A stretch of DNA of 64,000 bases from NCBI RefSeq assembly GCF_030867095.1, contig NC_081824.1, positions 238,168,719-238,232,718 of the forward strand. The letters run 5' to 3'. This DNA is from Alligator mississippiensis (lineage: Eukaryota; Chordata; Crocodylia; Alligatoridae). Below, piece by piece: positions 12,750-26,900 of the stretch. The notes below the pieces were generated by a model. That model did not search any database. It had not been told where the DNA came from and saw nothing but the letters and a program-made list of their open reading frames with translations. The translations under genes were made by a program, and so were the position numbers. Position 1 is the first letter of the stretch, and each line of letters starts with the position of its first letter.

Positions 12750-12890
12750 ATGACTATCATTTCAGTAGCAGCTTAGAAAAAGGGTTTGTATAGGATGTTT
12801 TGGACAGGGATGATCCTGATTCAGGCATGGGGGTTGGACTACATGATATTTAGAGGTTCCTTCCAGTCCTACATTTCTGATTCTGATTCA
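12750..12890 (+). mobile_element. CR1 3' end fragment
   Basis: Contains GGACAGGGATGATCCTGATT and GGGGTTGGACTACATGA, then TTCCTTCCAGTCCTAC, the standard CR1 3' tail. A related stretch may extend left to about 12500. Confidence 0.7.
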
Positions 12891-13449
12891 CCTTTCTGGC
12901 TTTCTGAGTCCGAGTCTTGGAGAAGGACTTGCTGTGGAGCACTGCTCCACCTGTCTACCCCCTGCAAAGGTGCAACAGGCAGCAAACAGCAGGACTGGCA
13001 GATCCTACAGCTCAACAAGTGGTTCCAGCATGTAGACCAAGTTACTTTCCTGTGGAAGGATACAGAGGGACTGTCCTGATGCTGCAGGGTCTTCATCAAA
13101 AAGGACCCTCAACTAAGCCAGAGGCACTATCACTACTGTAAGTAAAAATACAAAGAAAAGGTATTAAACCTAGAATTTTAAAACTTTAAGCTACAAGCTA
13201 GCTGTAACGAACACACACTACTGTATTTTGGCTTAGAGCCCCATGCTATAAGAAGGCAAGCAAGAGGGCCTTCTGAGTATAGACACAGTCTAACCAGCAA
13301 CATTTTAAAAGAATCCCATCCTAGGCACAGAGGGTTCATTAAAACTGATAGTGAAATCAGCATGGCCAGTACCTCAAAGACTAAATGTAGGTAATGAGGT
13401 AATAGAATTCACATAGAATGCCGTTTTATTTGAAAAGCAACTACAATAT

Positions 13450-13925
13450 TTTTATAAACCAGCTGCTGGCAACCTTTTAAATCCATGGGCTGGAACAGCT
13501 TGGCTTCTGTCAGATGCAAGCCAGGTGGCTTCTGTGGCGTAGTGGTGGGTGGGGAGAGCATGGAGGAGCTTTGCCTGTGCAGGCCAGGGAGCTCAAAGCT
13601 CTGCCCATGCCACGGCTGCTACTTGTTGCTCCCCAGCAGGGGCACAGGCACAGCTTCGGGGGGAGCGGGGAAAGTGGTAGAGGGAGCTGCACTGGAGCCA
13701 GGTAGCTGCAGTGCATGCCCACACAGCTACTTCTTCTGTGCCACAACTAAGAGGCAGGAAGAGGGAAGGGAAGAAGCAGTAGCAATGTAGACACAGCTTC
13801 CAGTTGTCTGGCCCTGGAGCAGCTCCCCACCACCTGGAGCCCCAGCTGAGGAGGAGTGGAGCTGGGAGAAGTGGCAGCACAGCTCCTAGCTTCCCAGCCT
13901 GACCAAAAGCCAATAAAATACTGGG
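13450..13925. other. GC-rich stretch with one hAT-like end
   Basis: CAGCTGCTGGCAACCTTTTA at about 13460 resembles a hAT left end, but no matching right end was found. Confidence 0.3.
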
Positions 13926-13929
13926 CATT

Positions 13930-14640
13930 TTTAAGAAGGGAATAGAAAATAAGACAGAAAACATCCTCATACCATTACATAAATCCATGGTACACCCACA
14001 TCTTGAATACTGTATGGAGTTGGGGTCTCTGCAACTCAAAAAGGATGTAACAGAATTAGAAAAGGTGCAAAGCAGAGCAACCAAAATGATCAGGGGCATG
14101 GAGCAGCTTCCATACAAGGAGAGACTAAAAAGGTTAGTACTCTTCAGTTTGGAAAGAAAAGGAGGGGCGGAAGATAACATAGAGGTCTATAAAATCATGA
14201 AGGGTGTGGACCAAGAGAACAGGGAGCTGTTGCATCCCGAGTCCCAGAATGCTAGAACCAGGGGGCACCCTATGAAAATTAGTAGGAGTCAGGTTTAAAA
14301 TTAATAAGAGATTTTTTTATGAAACACAGTTAACTTGTGGAATTCACTGCCACAGGAGCTGATAGAGGCAGATAACATAGCCAAGATCAAAAAGGGACTA
14401 GACAAATTCATGGATAATAGATCTATTAATAGCAGTTGAACAGAATGGTTGAAGATGTTTTATCTGGCATCTCTAAACCAATGATGGTGGATGCAAGGAA
14501 GGAAAATGGATATGGGATAGATGACCCTAAATCTATCCAGTTCAATGTTCTCCCTCTAGCATCCACTTCTGCCACTGTCAGAAACTGGATACAGGGCTAG
14601 AGGGATCACTGGTCTGAGACAGTATGGAACTTCTTATGTA
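13930..14640 (+). mobile_element. L3/CR1-like LINE fragment downstream of FAM162A
   Basis: The translation gives MVHPHLEYCMELGSLQLKKD, ELEKVQSRATKMIRG and PYKERLKRLVLFSLERKGG, the conserved C terminus of CR1/L3 ORF2. A long 3' UTR ends at about 14640, 55 bp from the FAM162A poly-A signal. Confidence 0.8.
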
Positions 14641-14694
14641 ATCCCTATAATAAACAGTTCAAAACAGGATAGATTAGTAGTATTAAGAAAACCA

Positions 14695-14700
14695 TTTATT
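14695..14700 (-). promoter_or_regulatory. FAM162A: FAM162A poly-A signal
   Basis: AATAAA on the minus strand, 164 nt past the stop codon. The 3' UTR would end just before a plus-strand L3/CR1-like LINE that stops at about 14640. Confidence 0.8.
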
Positions 14701-14863
14701 TGTTCTCTACAAAACAAAATAACACACGATTAGAACAACAGACCAGGAGAACATACAAAGGTCTTCCCCTTGTGGCTAAAGATGACATGGTCAGCAATGT
14801 TTTCCTTTCACTGGTTTCTTCTAAATTAGGATTTGGCAGATGGACTCTAAGCATACTCATCTC

Positions 14864-14920
14864 TCAGTGTGCTTTCTTCTCCAAGTTCTGGCTTACAAGG
14901 CTTTCATGTCTTTTGAGAGC
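14864..14920 (-). CDS. FAM162A: FAM162A exon 5 and stop
   Basis: It encodes ALKRHESLVSQNLEKKAH and then TGA at 14864-14866. The acceptor is ATTTTAG. Mammalian proteins continue about 12 residues beyond the matching KKAR. In the +1 frame the next codons read LRDEYA and then stop, resembling the mammalian LKEEAA, which suggests loss of one base next to the KKAH codons. Confidence 0.92.
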   Translation of the reverse strand, partial: ALKRHESLVSQNLEKKAH

Positions 14921-17900
14921 CTAAAATAAAATGACAAGGAAAGAGTGGACATGTCACATAAGAGGCTGTAGCAATGAACTTGGAACTAGGAGTCAACAAG
15001 ACATTTGATTTTGAGGTGAATAATATTAATGCATTCATACTAAGAAATGGCTCTTTTGAGCCTATGCACAGCTGCTCTTTTGCAACATTTGTCAACTTTA
15101 ATATGAGATGAGAGGATTAAAATGAAAGCCCCAAAGAAACAAGTGCCTGATTCTTGAAGTTTGTTATTTCCCTGAATCCAAATTAAGCCAAGACAACAAT
15201 GGCTTATGTCCCAGTTTCTTTTAGATGGCTATATTCTTCCTTATTTCTCAAAAGACAGCAGTTATTGGAAGCAAACCAAAGATAGATATGAAAATTACAA
15301 CAGATTCCAGTACAAACTGCTGTGGTCAGGAAGCCCTTAAAAACTACTTCCACTATAATCTCACTTTCCAATGTTTTCACTAATTCATAAACCAGCAAAA
15401 CCAGGACTGGAGCTGTCTCTGTCCAGCCTCTCCAGAAAGGGAGTTAGCTTTTAGAAGTCAGAAGGAAATCCCTTTCAGTCCTGTTTGTATTCAGAGAAGA
15501 GGACACAATAATATAGTTTACCAATTATAAACATGTTCTGGGGTATAGGTTGTAGCTGTGTTGGTCTAAGGGAATAGGCAGACAAAGTTCTTTGGGTAAA
15601 TCTGATATCTTTTATTAGACCACAAGAATAGATTAGTGCAGCATTTCTCAATTGGTGGGTTGTGACCCAAAAGTGGGTTGCAAGAATATTTGAAAGGGTT
15701 GCAAGGAAGTCCTAGAAAAACTGGCAAAAGTGCAGGTTTCCCCTTGCAGGCTGGCAGTGTTGCAACCTGCAAGTGACTGCTTGGGATGATTGGAGGCAGC
15801 AAGCAGATGTGCATCTGCATGTGGCCAGCATACAGAGAGGCCAGAACATGGGAGCAGCCCCAGCTGCTGGACCCAGGTAAGTGTACGAGGAGTGGGGGAT
15901 GGAAGTCCAGGGGACTGTCTGGAGGACTTTGGGGGGGGGGGGGGGGGAGGGGTGCACGTGTGCACACACTGGTGCTAGGGATGGTGGCCAGGCACAGCAC
16001 TGCAGCAGGGCAGAGGGAGGAGAAGGTGCCTGACAGCCAGGGTCAGTCCTTTGCAGCAGGGAGCTGCGTGCCTGGGCCAGCAGCATGAGTCCAGTACCCA
16101 TAGATGAAGGGGCCCACACTTGCTGCTTGGGGGACAGGATGGGGGCAGCACTCACTGCTCACGCTCTGGCCCAAGTGGGACAGGGGCAGCTAGGGGCCCC
16201 CTCCGGGAGAGCTGGGCGGGGGCAGGGGACTGCAGATCAGGAGTGAGGGGTGCCAGCATGGCCTGGGTGGGCAGGGCTGTGACTTGGGGGTCATGGGTGC
16301 CAGCAATGCCAGGGGGCTATGGCTTGGGACAAGCCATCGAACTTGGCAACTGGGTCCCAGTACAAAAATGGTTGAGAGCCACTGGGTTAGTGCAGTCCAT
16401 CTGAATCTGAGCATAATGCCCATTGTGCTCCATTCCCCTCAGCACTGACTTTTTCAAGTCATGGTGAACCATTACACTGACTACATTTCAACTCCCTCTT
16501 CACTCCCACAGCTAAGCAGGTACCTTTTTTATTATTTCCAAAGATTCCTATTTCTTTTATCATCCTTAAATGTGCAAACCTCACCAAATGGCTATGTAGA
16601 TGAGAGGCTCTTTTGCCCCCTCACTAGGTGTGTCACATATGACTGGTGTGGCCTCGTTTTCCATCTGCACATTAAATTTTTGGATGGTCCTAGGACTTGA
16701 CAACAACACCTGGTTCCAGCTGTGAGTGGAGGCCTAATTAGCACATGGATCCTTTTGTGGGGAGATCTCTGTAGTAAACACACATACTGACTAGTGCTGG
16801 CCTGTGGGGTCACCAAGGCTTGAAACGCTGTTGACTCTGTTAGGGCCCAGCCCCAACACATTCTAAATCACAAAACATTTGGCTTTCAACTAATATCTTA
16901 TATGGCCTGCAATATGTTAAAACATACATAAAATGAGTGCTTATGCTAAAAAGTAGAGCAGTTTACAAAAATAAATAAAACTAAAACAATGATTATAGCA
17001 TGGGGTTTTTCTGTTAATGTTCTATTTCATGCCTGCGTGGCTTCCTGCATAACCAAGTCTGTACTGCTGTAGTTTGCATATAAGCAAATTATTGTGGCTA
17101 TATTATTTCAACACCATTTATTTTTAAGCTGGAATTTTCTGGTCCCCTGTGTTTTGAATTATCAAGGTTTCCCTGTATTCTGAACTGAGGAAAGCAAGAC
17201 TTAATAACAAATTTTAAGACTAGTTTTCTACAAATTTACAAGTTGCACATGTCCAACTGAGCACATACTACAAAGTGTTCAATGCAGGAGCATAATGTAC
17301 ACTTCAGCATACCTGCACATGCTGAAGCAACTTAGGAAATCTATTCTGGCCACATACAACCTCTTAAATTTTGACCCTCCTACCTTGTGGCCAGGCCCCA
17401 AGTAGTATTTTCTGAATGTTGGGGATCATGAGATTTAACACCCCAAACTGTCTGAGTGCTAACTTAGTCAAGAACATGTGCATGTGATAGGTTCAGCAAA
17501 CAGTGGGTGTATTTTTCAGGGACACTACTGTGAATTTACAAGAAACTGTGCTTGCCTGCTCAGAAAGGATGCTTTGGGGCTGTATCTTTTCCTCTCATCA
17601 AAAGCTCATTGTTGATTTGATATGATGTTAACATGGCCAAAGTCAAGCCACACAACAATTAACACAGGCTTTGGCCAGGTCTCTGTGTCAAACTCACTGT
17701 CCCCAGCAGCAGTGCCCTTACACACGCTGCATTGCTCTGGGTAGACAGTTGCCTAAACCGGAAAGCAATACAGCTGCTGCCAGAGGCAGGCCCATTAGCT
17801 TGGAGGTGGGTTTATTGGCACTGTTACTCAGCAGTACCTGTGAACCCATCTTTTGGCAACAGTTCCACGGCTTTTGACTTACAAGACAACGTTCCCAGAA

Positions 17901-20900
17901 CAGAGCAGTATGCTTGAGGGCACAGACCCCAAGGGACAGTGGGTTTGCCACGTAGACATGGCTTTTGCACAACTAACATAATTTAGCTCTAACAGCTAAC
18001 AATTATGTCAAGGCAGGACTTTACATTTATGGAATGTAGCTCAACTAATATTGCTGTCTGGACCTTAAGCTCCCACATTTATTGACTTCTTGTGCTGTAA
18101 CTGAGAAAACTGTAGGATCTGATCCTACCAGACGCTAAGAACTAGGCCTGTGCAAAGTGGCTAGTACTCGCTTCAGATTTGGATTTGGCCGATTCGGGGG
18201 ACAGTGATTTGATTTGGCCAAATCAGCCAGGCCCATCCCCTACCCTTCTCCCAGCCCAGCAATGGCTGCCCTGCCCACTCCAGCTCCCAGTACTTGGGGA
18301 AAAAAAAGCCCCAGCTCAGCAGGTGCTGCCGGGGTGGGAGGCAATCCCCGCTGCCCCCCCACTGCATGGGGGCCTCTGTATGAGCCTCTGAATTGTACAC
18401 CCCCCCCTCACAGGTGTCCTGCACGGGCCAGCTCTGGCCCTTTAAGAAAAAAGACCAACCTGAAGATAGAAACTTTTCTTTGAAGTATGGAGCTGGGGCG
18501 GGCGGGGACAGCAATGGGGGGGACTGGGGAAGCGAAGATTCGTAGAGCTTTGAATTGATTTGGACCTTTAAATTGGTCCCCTGATTCGATTCAGAGATTC
18601 GGCCGCTGAATTGGGCTGAATCTCCTCCAAAGCTTTGCACAGCCCTACTAAGAACCCTCCAATCTCACTGGGGTTGACTGAGAATGGAGGATGAAAGGAA
18701 CTTCACTGGATTATGCTTGGGTTTTTTTTTAACTGTACTACCAGGTTTTTTGTTAATAAAAATCACTTGGGAAAACTCTCCTTCCAAATGTGAGGAAGTG
18801 GCACTTCCTAATGGAATTAAAAGGACACAGGCTATCACTATTTCCCCATTATTAAGCTATTTCTTGGGGGTCAGGCAAAGGTTCTCTTATACCTGAGAAC
18901 ATAGCTATGGTGGTATGGCTGTTGTGGGGCACCTGGTGGTGGCAGCACAGAGCCTCCCCTCCCCACCCTACTCCACCCACCCTACTCCAGGTACTGCAGT
19001 CGCACATTCCCGCCCCTACCCTGGAGGCTGGGCAGTGCACCCAGCCCCAGATACCAACCCTGCCCCACTCCCTCCCTCCCTTACCATGGCTGCTGCAATG
19101 TGCTCCCCTCCCAAACTTACCTGTAGGAGCTTCTCTCCACCTCTGCATGGGGCTGTATTCCTGGCCATGTGCATGTGTGCATCCCACTCCCCCAGCGCCT
19201 TGCAGGCTGGAACTCTGCCAGCCTGCAAGGGGAAAGTCACAGTTTTTCATGTTTTTCTCCTTTAAACACTATGACTTCTAAATTTCTGCTCTGGACTGCA
19301 TAAAATACTGAGGGCAAGTTCTGAGAAAGTATCAGGCTCATTATTTTATCACTTCCTTGGTATTTCCTATTACATTATATTCCCAAGAGGGATCTGAAGA
19401 TTGGGTGAGCAGGTTAAGCTCCACTTTGCCAGTCAGCTCTGAATACTCACCTGCTTCCCTTGAATGACCATTGCTACGCATCCCAGTACTGTCAGGACAA
19501 CCATTAGGTAGCTGACCTTCACACGTAACTTGCCCCTTGCAGCATCAATCATCTCGAACCTTATGAGGTAAAGAGAGACCAAAGACAGAAAAGCAAAGAC
19601 TCACATCACTTCCCATTAAGGAAATAGCATTTGTTGTAGGCTTTTCACCAACGATAATAAACATTTTACCAAGATGGGACAGCACCATTCTCCAAGGAAA
19701 TGTCTTGCCCAAGATCAGAAGTCCATAGCAAAGCTGGGAAAGGAAGCTAGTTCTCCTGATATTTGATCCTTTGCTCTAATAATCAGATAATGTCTTTACT
19801 TGAATCTAAGATGTCCCTGAATTTAAGACAACCCCCCCCAAAATTAGATGTTATACATAAAAAATTATAACAAATTTATAGGGGGTAGGTGTTGTGGGGA
19901 GGTCAAGCAGTTTATCCCCTGCTTGGCCTGCCCCCCTGCTGCCTGTCACACATCGTTTTCCCTTATGTAGACATGTCCTAAAAGTCTGCAGGATTAAACA
20001 CACATACCCCCCCCCAATTCTGTAATTACATCTGGCTCTTTCTAAAGAAGGGAGAGTGGCTTAGTCATCTAAACCAGGGGTTAGCAATCTATGAGTCAGA
20101 AAAAGACTGGATCTGGTCTGTGTTTTAGTAACCGTTCCTGTAACCAGGAATAAACTGTGAAACGCAAACCTTTTGAGAGGAGAGAGGGAGGTGGGGGTTC
20201 ACCACATTATGCCATCACAAAAAAAAAAAGATGATACCCCTTTTCAGTAAGATGGGCTGCTTCCAGCACTGGGCTTGAAAATGTTAATGGAAAATTATTA
20301 TAAATAGAGATTTTGTATGATCCACCTCCAGTATGACCACCAGCAATTTATGTTGCTAGAAAATCTGAGTAGATAGCGCTCTACAAATGACCCTTCCCAC
20401 CATCTGCTAGAACAGTGGTGCTCAAGCTTTGGCTCTGCTGGCCAGGTGCCTGGTGCCGGGCCAGTCCTTAGGCCAGATCAAGCCCCACGTACCAGGATCG
20501 GGCCCCATGGGGCCTCAGTTGGCCCTTGCAGGCCAGGATCAGACCCTGGGGCCCTGCATTACCTACACACATCAGGATTGGGGCCTGACAGTCTGTACTG
20601 CCCCTGCCTGGCCTGGTGAGCTACCACTCTGGCTCACAGGCCAAGGGTTGAGCACCCCTATGCTAGAATAATCTTTTAAGGGAACTCATCTGTTCTTGTG
20701 AGGAGCTAGCTCACCATACCATGCAAGCTTTGTCTGCTTCCAGTCTTTTGCAGATTTTATTACATCTCAAGAAGCCCAACATCTGTGGTTACATCACTTG
20801 CTGCAGAACATTTACAATCTGGCTTTTTCTAAAGGGAGAATGGCTGAGTCATCTAAACCAGGGGTCAGCAATTTATGAGCTGTAAAAAGACTGGGTCTGG

Positions 20901-23900
20901 CCTGTGTTTTATTAATTATGTGCCAATCCACTGCTGACACTCCAGCCATCCAATCTAGTTCATATTTTACTAAAAGTACACCAATCCCCTGCTGCTGCTC
21001 CAGCCCTCCAAGCTCTGTTCTGAGGACTGCTTTCCTGCCCACTCCTCCCCAGTGCAGCCTCTGCTTACCATTTTCATAGCCAATTCAAGCTCACCCTCTC
21101 CACTGCTTTCAGCAGCACATTTTTAAGCAGTGGCTGCATTAGGCATGTAAGAGTAGCTTTCCATACAGAGCTGAGACAGCTGGGGCAGTAAGGGAATCAA
21201 TGGTCTGCAGTAGTGCCTAACGCCTGAACTAAGCATTCCTAATGCCCTCCGTGAAAGCCAAAAAGAACAATGAAAGGATGTATCAAATACTTCAAAGTTC
21301 AACTATCAACAGGTCTCTGTCCTAAACTGGGCTAAATCTTAAAAGACTGAAATATAACTTTGATGGTACAATTTCAACAGGCCCCAAACAAAATCATAGG
21401 AAGTTGATACTAAGGATATCAAACACCAGATGCATCTCAATGGTATAAATTTCTCTCTGTAGTTGCAGAGAAAATTGGGGCTATCAAGAGTCAGTTTAGC
21501 ATTTCAATGAACTCTGGACCTAGGTTATTAGTCACAAACTTCCATCAGTTCAATGTATGATTTTTTTTTTAAATTCTGGCAGCAAATTGGTAGTGCATGA
21601 ATATTCTAATTTAAATGTATTTAATGTATTTGCAGTAAGTGTAGGCATTCACAGAATTCTGAATTTCAAATCAAGTGTTAAGTAGATTTGCTTTCAAAGT
21701 AAAGTTAAAAAATCCATTTTTTTAAAATCGCCTTTTATTTGCCATGCCTGCACCTTAGAAAAAAATAAAAAAAAATACAGATCTGCAATCAGTCTCTGCA
21801 TTGTGTATCAGGATGGATGGAATATATTATGGAAAGGGCCCCCAGATTTGCCTGCCTTAGGATCACAGGCAAGTAGGGCTGGAAGGGACTTCACAAGGTC
21901 ATCTAGTCCAACTCCTTGTTCAAAGCAGGAGCATCCCTTGACTAAACCATCCCGAGGCAAATGTCTGTGCAACCTGCTCTTAAAAATTTTCAGGAACAGA
22001 GATTCCACAACTTCTCTAGGAAGCCTGTTCTAATGCTTGACCACTTGCATAGCCAGAAAGTTCCTCCTAATCTCCAACTTAAATTTCCTCAGCTGCAGCT
22101 AGAGGCCATTGCCCCTAATTCTCTCTCCTACAGCCATAGACAAAAGCCCATCTCTCCATCCTCTCTGTAACTGCCCTTCAGGTGTTTGAAAATTTATGAA
22201 ATCCCCCTCCAGCCTTCTTTCCCCCAGACTCAATAACCCTTCTTCTTTCAGCTTTCCCTCATAAGCCATACTTCCCAGGCTTCTAATCATCAGTGTTGCT
22301 CTCCACTGGTTTCTTTCCAATCTGTCTACATCTTTTGTGACGTTTGGGGCCCAAAACTAGACACAGTATGCCAAGTGAGGTCTCCTTAGTACTGAACAGA
22401 GGGAAAGAACCACTTCCCAAAGCAATAAGGTATAATTTATATATGTGCCTCAAATACATATGTAAGAGATTACTATTTTAAAAACATACTGGGTGCATCT
22501 ACATGTGCGTTTTAATGCGTAGTAGACTGCACATTAAAGTGTCATGTAAAAAATATGACATTATGCTAATGAACAGTAAAAGTCTACTGTATATTAACTG
22601 TCACTACAAAAGCATGCAAATGCGCTACTGCACATTAGTGCAACTTAACATGCATTTAGTAGCTTACATTGGAGGTACTGAGTTTAGTGTGCATTAGGAA
22701 AGGCGCAATAATGCACGTGTAGACATGCCCAAAGTCAGCATAATTTGTTTTATAAAATAGGCATACCTGAATAAGTTAGTCTTTAAGCTGCTACCCTGCC
22801 CTGCCTGACTTCAAACTAACATAGCTAAAGACCTCTCTACTGATAGCTGCAGAAGAGGGTTGTTTGTCAACTTTTAGACTAGGTTAGACAATCACTTGTT
22901 TTAAGATTATTTGGATGAGGATATTTCTGCTTTGAGCATGGTGGGGTACGGGGAGGTTACATGTATTACTACATCTCTGCTGCCCCACCATAATTCTCTA
23001 ATGTCAGTGGTCTCCAACCTTTTTAAAGTAGATCACCTTTGACATATAAAAGCAACCCAAGATCTACGGTGTGCTGACACCCCACCCTCCCCCCACCCAG
23101 CAGATAAGTCTGTGGGAAGGGAAGAGGGGGGCAGATCAAGACAGAGGGAGAAAAAATTATTTGGAGGTATGCATCCCCAGCAGGTAAGTCCCACCCGGCC
23201 AGGGCCCCACTCAACTTTCCCCTGCTCTTGCCTCTGTGGCACTGTCCCTCTCTGCCGGGGCCTCAATCTAGCCCCGGTCTCTTCCCTCCCCCACGAACTG
23301 ACCTGCTGGGCCAGGGCATGCGTGTGCTCCAAGATCTACTAGTGGATCGAGATTCACTGGTTGCTGACTACTGCTCTGTGTTAACTTGCTATAAAATGAT
23401 AGTTCATCCATATTCCAAAATTAGTTGATTCAGGGTCTTTTAATGATCTGACCCATACTTTTAGACTACCCTTTGGAACAATCAATCCAAAGGGTTAAAT
23501 TAAAGAATTCCAGGCAACTGATATATAGTTCCTCTATCAGAGATCACAACAGGGTAAGATTCCAGACATCACAACTGCTAAAAACTGAGAAGTGTTTGAT
23601 TCTGCACAATTTTCTTTCACCTACAGAAACCCACTTGCTCTAGGAAAGGAAACTCTGGAGAAGGGCACAAGTACCTCATTAGTATGTAGACAATCTCTAG
23701 CTTATAATTTCAGGAACTTACGAGACAGTCTCTGGTATATCCTCTGCTTTTTTGAAACGGCCTGACCACAGAAGAATCTTCTTGTCCCAGTCTGTGGGCC
23801 TGTGTCCTGGAACTTTGAATGAGGGCTGACCTAAATCCAACGAGGAAGAGAAAGACGATCATTATAGTTAAAACAATACTGGTCAGGTTGAACACCACAG

Positions 23901-26900
23901 ATCGCCTTGTCTGAGCACTGCTGAAACTAAAGAGGAGAAGGAATCATATACACAAAGAACTTTACGGTAACGGTTGCCAGAATCTGGAATGGGTTTACAA
24001 GGGAGGTGGTGCTCTCCCCTACCTTGGGGGTCTTTAAGAGGAGACTGGACAAGCACCTGGCTGGGGTCATCTGACCCCAGCACACTTTCCTGCCCATGGC
24101 AGGAGATCAGACTTGATGATCTATTGAGGTCCCTTCCGACCCTAACAACTATGAAACAAGCAGAATGAATGGGAACAAATGAAAAGCTAGCAAATCTTAC
24201 TTAATGCCTTGCATATTTGGTGTTTCTGAGGCCAAAGGAAATGCTGCAGAAACCACACTTTGCCCAGACTCATGCTCCAGAATCTATGCTTCCATTTCCT
24301 AAAAAGTCACAGGCTTCATTCTCCATTGCCTTGCACCTTCTGTCATTATTTACACCTATGCAAAACAGGCATAAGGTACATCATGACAGGGAAGTGTTTC
24401 CCAAACTGTGGGATGTGCTCCATAAGGTCAGTGAAAGTATGAAGATAGCTGGGGTTGGTGAGGTGAGGACTGACTGTTAAACTGTTGTCCAGAGATTTAG
24501 CTTATCTTAACAGAAGTTATTAGTTACCAGGGTTGCAAAAGAGCTTTCAAAATGTGATGTAAATGTAATCACTGATAGCTGTATCTCCAGGAGTTTGTAG
24601 AGTACCCAAAACACTTGCTCCAACATGTGAACTGCTTTACGCACTTCCAGTGCAACAATTTCTAACTTGCATTTCAAGAATCACATTTTAAATGACAACT
24701 GTTTCTGTTTCTAACAACTATTTTGCTGTCCATAGATCTACGAATAGCATCTGACGAAGTTGTTACCTACAAAAGCTCATGCCTCTCTTTAACGTACCAC
24801 CTACCTATCCTGCCTTCTGTCAGAATGATCGTGCAGTGCATAGGAAAGGCAGTTTCATGGATTGCTGCTTGCTGAGAAAGTCTCAGTGCTGTTTTGACTA
24901 TCATACCACTTCTAAATATACATACTCTTTACTGGAACAAGTGGCCAACTCTAGAATACCATGGGAGCATTCTGAATGTATAATTACTGGGATAAGAACT
25001 AAAACTAGGATTTAAAAGTTCCCCTGTTATCATTAGAATAAAAATTTCCCCAGGTCTGTAATAAAATATTGGGCTTGAATCTGAATCTAATGATGTATCT
25101 TATGAATGAAAATGAAATGATTTTCAAAAAGGCAAGGGCATTGACCTTGACCAAGATTTTACTCACGCTGGTTTCCCAACTACCTCTTAAAATTATCACT
25201 ATGGTAAAAATAGTCTCTCCGTCTGTCTCATCCTCAGTCAGTACGTATCATACCAGGCCATGTGTGGCCAGGTCTGCAGGTCACCCAGCATCAAAAGAAG
25301 CAGCTAAGAACCAAGGGGAGCACACAGAGTCAGAGTGTAGGGAAGCCAGAAGATCTGTCTGAGGAACAGAGTCAGAAATCCAGAGGGTCAAGCCAGATCT
25401 GGTATCCAGGATATCAAACCAGAACCGGGCCAGGAAGCCAAAAGGTTAAGCCAAAATCAGGGTCCGTGGGCAAGCTGGCTTGGGTATCCAGAGTCTGTCA
25501 GAGAACCAGTAGCAGCACAAGCCAAGGATACAAGGTTGAACCTTATTGTCCAGACACTTCCTTTTTGGGGTCATGGTTTTACATTGGAAGGGCTGAAGGG
25601 TCAGTTCACCCTGGCTGACCACTCTGGTGGCAGGCAGTGTGCATATGGCTAGACCCAGACGGAGGGTTGTGACCATTTGAGCCTGCTCCCGTGTGCTACT
25701 AAGGAACTGCCAGACGGGGATGAATGGATATGCCAAGCAGGCTGAGGCCCCAGGTTCAAGTGTGCAGTCAGACAGCATGAGAGTTCAGTACACAGGTGCA
25801 AACTGGTGTGCCTCCACATGCTGGATCCAGCTGTAGAGCAACTGTGGCATGACCACACACTGGTGCAATCAGAAGCACAGGGCCATGTCATCTGGATCTG
25901 TGAGGCTCTTCCTGGGTCCGGAAATTTGTCAGCAGGGAAGTGGTGGCAGCATTAATTACTGCAACTCTGGGAGCAATTAATGTTGCTATGGCTCCCACAC
26001 TACCATATTTCTGGAACTGTGGGGAGCCCCAGGGCTGGATGACATAGCTCCATGGGCTGTAAACTGAGCACCGTTGCTTTATACCTGTTACACCTCAGAC
26101 TGGCTGTGAAAATTGCTAAAAATATTTTCAACTTTCCAAGCAAAAGAGCTGTTACTTGACCATTATAGTCTGTTTTCTCAACCTGTAGGTCAGGACCCAT
26201 AAGAATATATGAAAGGGTTGTGAACAGACTTTAAAAATGGATTATCCTTTAAAGAAGAAAAATATGGGGAACTGTGGCTTTCCCCTTGCAGGCTGGCAGA
26301 GTTCCAGCCTGCAAGGTGCTGCTTGGGGCCCCACATGCCCCACCCCTTGCAGGGCAGCAGGTGGGGAGTTAGGGGCACTGGGTCAGGACTGACCACAAAT
26401 GTGTCCTGGTACAAAAAAGGTTGAGAACCACTGATCTAGACATTACTGCCTTCAAATCACGGTCAATGTGAAACATCCTTAGCACAGTCAAGGTCTCAGA
26501 TGCCAGCTGGAACAGCCTCAAGGATAATCATGGAAATAAGGAGAAAGCAAAATACAGATTTCCCTTGCTTAATGTAGGTTCTGTTTATGTAAATTCGCTC
26601 TTATACGATGACCCTTTTTATACCAAAAATTCATTATATGCGAGGTAAATTCACTCTTATGAGATCAGTGTGGTGGAAGCCCACAGTCAGCTGCTTTGTG
26701 CAGTGCATTGTGGGAGTGACACACACCAAAATATAGTCTCTCCTGTGTGGATCTGTGCTCCTTGCTCGTTGTCTGCAACACGCGTTTCTGTAGTTGCCAT
26801 CCCCATTATGGCTTCTAAACATCCCACTTGCTTATCTCCTACCCCTCTCTCTGGCCCATCAATGAAGACTTCACCACTCTCTTCACACCAACTAAACATT

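Noticed and set aside
1-14000. Search for WDR5B or KPNA1 exons, the mammalian neighbours of FAM162A
   Set aside because: No WD repeat or armadillo-like block was seen; the interval is transposons and unassigned DNA.
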